Shown here: piece after piece, positions 60,472-64,000 of the stretch
Numbering within the stretch: the first letter of the stretch is position 1
Layout of the letters: every line of letters starts with the position of its first letter
Source of the DNA: Leifsonia poae
GTDB taxonomy: Bacteria; Actinomycetota; Actinomycetes; Actinomycetales; Microbacteriaceae
Direction: 5' to 3'
Length of the DNA: 64,000 nucleotides
Assembly: GCF_020009625.1 (NCBI RefSeq)
Contig: NZ_JAIHLP010000002.1
Location: forward strand, 1,116,001 to 1,180,000
Program-made: the position numbers and the translations under genes
Notes under the pieces: generated by a model
Told to the model about the DNA's origin: nothing
Databases searched by the model: none
The model's input: only the letters and a program-made list of their open reading frames with translations

Positions 60472-62309
60472 TCACCGACGATCCTGGTGCCGGCGAACCG
60501 TCCGGCATCCATAGAATCGCTGCGGCTCGCACAGCGAAGGCCGTCGAGCTGCGCGGCGCGCACACCGAGGTGACGGCCGCCGTCGCCGCGGTATCAGCGT
60601 CGACCTGGCGCGGCGCCTCACAGCTCGCGTTCGAGGCGGCGATGCACGCGATCGTGCCCGATCTCCTCCTTCTCGCCTCCGGTCTGGAGGCGCAGGCGAT
60701 CGCTCTGCACGGCTACGCCACCCGGGTTGACCAGATCAAGAATCGGCAGGCCACTCTCGAAGCGCAGCGACGCACCGCTCGGGCCGCCCTCGCCGGATTG
60801 CAGATGATGTTGCAGACCCTGCAGCTCTCTTCCCGATATGAGCTGCCCCCGGTCTCATCGGCGCGGGCCGAGGAGCACCACGCCGGCCTCGCACGACAGC
60901 GAGCGAATCTGACCGAGCAGATCGCCGACGAGACCGCTCGACTCGCGCGCATCGACGCGGAGTGGCGCCTCCTGGTGGGTTGGCGCCGCCAGGCCGACTC
61001 CGCCTGCCAGACCGCCCTCTCCGGCAACGACATTCTCGGCGCCCTTGCGCCGCTGACCGGCACGGTGCTGCAGTCGTCAACACCCGTCAGCCTCCTGACC
61101 ATGCTCTCCGGGCTCAGTGCCAGCGACCTCTGGATCCTGCTCCAGGAGCGTCCCGAGCTGGCCAACAAACTCGCCGCGAGCGACCCCGCCTCGATCGCGG
61201 GGTGGTGGGCAGCCATGAACGGCCCCACGCCCGGCGTGCCCTCCGACGCTCAGAACGCGCTCATCACGCTGATCCCCTCCGTGATCGGCAACCTCGACGG
61301 CGTCGCCTACTACGCCCGCGACCGTGCGAACACCCTCGTCCTCGACCGAGCCCTCGCCGAGGCGGCCGGCAACCCGAACACCGACCCCGTCATCCTCGAG
61401 ACGCTCCGCGCCCTCAAAACCGCTCTCGGCCCGGGGATGCGCGACACTCCGCCCCGTCAGTTCGTCGCCTTCTCTCTCGACCCCGATCCGAAGGCCGCGA
61501 TCACGCGCGGCGACCTCGACACGGCGACGAACGTCACCTATCTCGTGCCCGGAATGGGCACGAACGTCGCCGGAAACATCGGAACCTACGTCGATGCTGC
61601 CAATGCGCTCAGGCGTGAACAGATGGGTGTGACGAATGACCCGGACCCTTCACGATTCGCGGTCATCGCATGGCTGGACTACTCAGCACCGAGCGCACGC
61701 GACGTGGTGAGCGTGTCGCGCGATGATCTGGCGCAGGTTGGAGCCGAGCGGCTCGCGGATGCGCTGAATGGCCTTCGGGCAGCGCGCACGATGAGCGGAC
61801 GAGACCTCGACGTCTCGGTCGTCGCACACTCCTACGGCACGAATGTGGCCGCCCTGGCCCTGACACGCGCTCGCGCTGACCACCTCGTCCTCCTCGGTTC
61901 AGCAGGCGTCTCCACCACGATTCCGAATGCGCGATCCCTCAATGTGCCCTCAGGCGAGCTCTTCGCCAGCCAAGGCGCTCACGACGGGTGGGCAGGCATC
62001 GGGCAAGTACTCAGTGGTCGCCAGGACCCAACCGCCCCGGCCTTCGGTGCACACGGCTTCAGCTCCGAAGAGGGCGAAGACGAAAACGGCAGGCCGCTTC
62101 ACGGCATCACCCAGCACGGGCCGTTCGCTCCGCGGGACGAGCCGAATAGCTACAGCTACCTGGATAGCGACACGAACTCGCTGCACAACACCGCGCGAGC
62201 AACGACCGGTCTGGGCGCGAACCTCCCCATAGCGGGCACACCCTCAGAACGCGCGGCGCGGCAACTCGTCGACCGCGCCAACGATCTGGCCAGAAAAGGA
62301 CTGCCATGA
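60468..62309 (+). CDS. DUF1023-type alpha/beta hydrolase with WXG100-like N-terminal helices
   Basis: A 613-residue protein. Residues about 15-190 are long helices with a WRG turn (VSASTWRGASQLAFEAAM), like WXG100/ESX-type secreted proteins. The C-terminal half holds the DUF1023 hydrolase: VTYLVPGMGTNVAGNIGTYV, nucleophile Ser455 in VAHSYGTNVAALAL, and a late His in ITQHGPF or AHDGW. No Sec signal is present. The overlap with the lipoprotein gene (ATGA at 62306) suggests the two work together, perhaps as a secreted enzyme with its partner. TTG 60414 is an alternative start. Confidence 0.8.
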   Translation: MITDDPGAGEPSGIHRIAAARTAKAVELRGAHTEVTAAVAAVSASTWRGASQLAFEAAMHAIVPDLLLLASGLEAQAIALHGYATRVDQIKNRQATLEAQRRTARAALAGLQMMLQTLQLSSRYELPPVSSARAEEHHAGLARQRANLTEQIADETARLARIDAEWRLLVGWRRQADSACQTALSGNDILGALAPLTGTVLQSSTPVSLLTMLSGLSASDLWILLQERPELANKLAASDPASIAGWWAAMNGPTPGVPSDAQNALITLIPSVIGNLDGVAYYARDRANTLVLDRALAEAAGNPNTDPVILETLRALKTALGPGMRDTPPRQFVAFSLDPDPKAAITRGDLDTATNVTYLVPGMGTNVAGNIGTYVDAANALRREQMGVTNDPDPSRFAVIAWLDYSAPSARDVVSVSRDDLAQVGAERLADALNGLRAARTMSGRDLDVSVVAHSYGTNVAALALTRARADHLVLLGSAGVSTTIPNARSLNVPSGELFASQGAHDGWAGIGQVLSGRQDPTAPAFGAHGFSSEEGEDENGRPLHGITQHGPFAPRDEPNSYSYLDSDTNSLHNTARATTGLGANLPIAGTPSERAARQLVDRANDLARKGLP

Positions 62310-62857
62310 AAGACAAATGGATAGGGCGCCGCATTGCGGTGGCGACGTCGGTTATCGCTGTCATGGTCCTCTGCGGATGCGGGACTGTGCAGTGGCCCCC
62401 CAACACCGAAACAAGATTATCGAAGGAGGCAATGACGATGACGCCAGAAGAAGTCAAACAAGAGGTGCGGGCACTGTACCTCGCATCGAGAGATCTCATC
62501 GGAGGTGACTGGATCGAAGACACCGACACATGGGACTGGTGCCGGCTGCCGAACGGCACGGGCGGCGCTCACTACACTCTGGGATCGTTCCGGACAGGTC
62601 AGCCGCTCCCCATTCCACCCGACGAACTGGCCGAGAAAGCCCGAGACCTCTGGGCGAAACACGGTCACACCGTCACGGTCGAGCACGATTTCACACTGAC
62701 CCCGCACCGCTACATCCTTTCCGATCCGCCCTGGCTCACCGGAACCGGGCCGGACAGGCGCCTGGTGCGACTCAGCATCGGAGAGAATCTCGCCAACTTC
62801 ATCGCCGACAGCCGCTGCATCCCCGGCGACTCGTATGAGATCGGCCAGGCCCACTAG
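62306..62857 (+). CDS. Lipoprotein coupled to the DUF1023 hydrolase gene
   Basis: A 183-residue predicted lipoprotein. A basic start (MKDKWIGRR), hydrophobic stretch IAVATSVIAVMVL and lipobox LCGC place the lipidated Cys near residue 25. The mature part, about 158 residues, has MTPEEVKQEVRALYLASRDLIGG, then WDWCRLPNGTGGAHYTLGSF and a C-terminal Cys (SRCIPGDSYEIGQ) that could pair with the first. It is anchored on the outer face of the membrane. Its start overlaps the hydrolase stop, so a periplasm-side inhibitor or partner role is plausible. Family unknown. Confidence 0.78.
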   Translation: MKDKWIGRRIAVATSVIAVMVLCGCGTVQWPPNTETRLSKEAMTMTPEEVKQEVRALYLASRDLIGGDWIEDTDTWDWCRLPNGTGGAHYTLGSFRTGQPLPIPPDELAEKARDLWAKHGHTVTVEHDFTLTPHRYILSDPPWLTGTGPDRRLVRLSIGENLANFIADSRCIPGDSYEIGQAH

Positions 62858-62869
62858 CCGCGTCGGCGA

Positions 62870-64000
62870 TCAGCGCGCGCTCAGCTCAGCCGGATCGGTC
62901 GAAGGCAGGCGGCAGACGAAGTCGCTGCACAGGTAAGCGGTGGGGCGGGCATCCCGGGTCGTGCGCGCGGTGAACAGGGTGAAACCGGCCTCGGCGAAAG
63001 CACGCGCGGCCGGTTCGGTGGCGATCGCGGTGAGATGCGAGGGGCGGCGCCGAACGGCGGCGAGCATCCCCGCCGGGTCGAGGGGGCGTCACCCGAACAG
63101 TGCGAATCGCCCGGCGGCAACACCACGACGAGTTGCTCAGGAACCGCTGCCAGCTCAGACACGAGCTCCAATGCGGCCCCGAACGCGCTCGGCGACCGAA
63201 CGGCCTGGGCGGCGACCACCCGCATCGCCTCGCGGGCGGCCCGCTCGAACCGACGTTCCGCCGTCAGCAGATACAGGGTGTGGGCGGCGGATGCGGCGGC
63301 CGACAAGCCCGACGGATACGCACCCTCCGACGGGTCCACTCGGATGCCCATCCCGCTGCTCTGCAGCACCGGGTCGCCACCGCCCGGAACCTCGAACGGG
63401 CAGTCGGCCTCCCCGGCAGCGCCCAGGCAGAGGTCGATCAGATCGCGGGCCGACACGGCGAAGCGTGGTTCACCGGTGGCGAGTGCCAGGTCGAGCAGCC
63501 CGCCGGCAAAGCCGCCGTAGTCCTCGAGACTGGCGCTCGCGCCGGAAACCCGACCGTCGAGCGACATCCGCACCAGTGTTCCGTCACCCCGGACATGGTG
63601 CGAAAGGAGCGTGACCGCGGCCGTCCGCGCCGCCGACAACCACTCTGGCCGGTCGAACGCGAACCCGGCCCGGGCCAGGGCGCCGATCGCGAAACCGTTC
63701 CAGCCGGTGAGCACTTTGCCGTCGACGGGCGGCGGTGTCAGGTGCGTCCGCGCAGACGGATCGGCACGGTAGAAGGCGCCCTCCACGCGGGCACCGTCGA
63801 CGACGCTCTCCGAATCCTGCGCCGACGCGAAACCGCCGGCCGGGCGACGCAGAACGTCCAGAAGAAACCGAACGATCCCGTCGGCGGCCGTCCGCGCCCA
63901 CTCGGTCTCCTCCCCCGCGGTGACACCGCGCTGCCAGGCGCGCGCATACTCACGCAGCAGCAGGGCGTTGTCGTACAGCATCCGCTCATAGTGGGGCTCA
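62870..64000 (-). pseudogene. YyaL-like (DUF255/spermatogenesis-associated 20) protein, 3' part with one-base frameshift
   Basis: The gene enters from the right edge (PHYERMLYDNALLLREYARAW, the YyaL signature region) and covers about 370 residues of the six-hairpin barrel: GFASAQDSES, VLTGWNGFAIGALARA and DYGGFAGGLLDLA. After VVVLPPGDSHCSGDAP the frame breaks. The expected ending continues in the next frame (LDPAGMLAAVRRRP through YLCSDFVCRLPSTDPAELSAR) to 62870. One extra G in the run at 63082-63086 restores it. The N-terminal thioredoxin-like domain lies outside the window. Real mutation or homopolymer error cannot be told apart here. Confidence 0.87.

Overview
The window is about 69% GC, densely coded and syntenic with Microbacteriaceae (Actinomycetota). 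The order mfd, pth, rplY, prs, glmU, tRNA-Gln and the operon metG, tatD, rsmA, ispE point to Leifsonia or a close relative; this is inferred from gene order and protein character, since no search could be run. Several genes carry a -10-like hexamer exactly 6-7 nt before an ATG or GTG, which predicts widespread leaderless transcription, as expected in Actinobacteria.

Layout. 1-14.3 kb is mostly housekeeping: mfd, peptidyl-tRNA hydrolase, ribosomal protein L25, a gluconate block (gluconokinase, IclR regulator, 2-hydroxyacid dehydrogenase, 6-phosphogluconate dehydrogenase), prs, glmU and tRNA-Gln. 14.4-24.2 kb holds a MarR regulator, a two-domain wall-polymer transferase, an AidB-like acyl-CoA dehydrogenase, an ABC-F ATPase and a large LuxR ATPase. 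24.3-33.6 kb has a patatin-like protein with an altered catalytic site, the ispE-rsmA-tatD-metG operon, a frameshifted rsmI, a protein O-mannosyltransferase and a YeiH-type membrane protein. 33.6-39.2 kb has a SugE-type exporter under a guanidine-III riboswitch, a PadR/HAAS pair, homocysteine synthase with a CoA-binding protein, a VapBC-like pair and a methyltransferase.

39.3-47.7 kb is the most distinctive stretch. A SARP-type ATPase regulator ends in a 300-bp intergenic region packed with three kinds of repeat (28-nt tandem units, interleaved inverted repeats, eight 11-nt tandem units). A drug-export-like ABC operon with two PH-domain membrane proteins follows on the other strand. Above it sits a small HTH gene overlapping a stand-alone Clp N-domain gene. 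That pair has a leaderless promoter carrying two related palindromes, and the ABC operon has three heptamers spaced exactly 11 bp apart. I read this as a possible antibiotic or proteotoxic-stress sensing module.

47.8-64 kb carries serine dehydratase, a sulfurtransferase, glutathione peroxidase, a DksA-like protein, a second large LuxR ATPase, an MFS exporter with a methyltransferase, acylphosphatase and aminodeoxychorismate lyase. Next come a secreted-effector-like DUF1023 hydrolase coupled to a lipoprotein gene, and the 3' part of a YyaL-like gene with a one-base frameshift. Both frameshifts in the window (rsmI, yyaL) lie in G/C homopolymers, so sequencing error is a live alternative to real loss.
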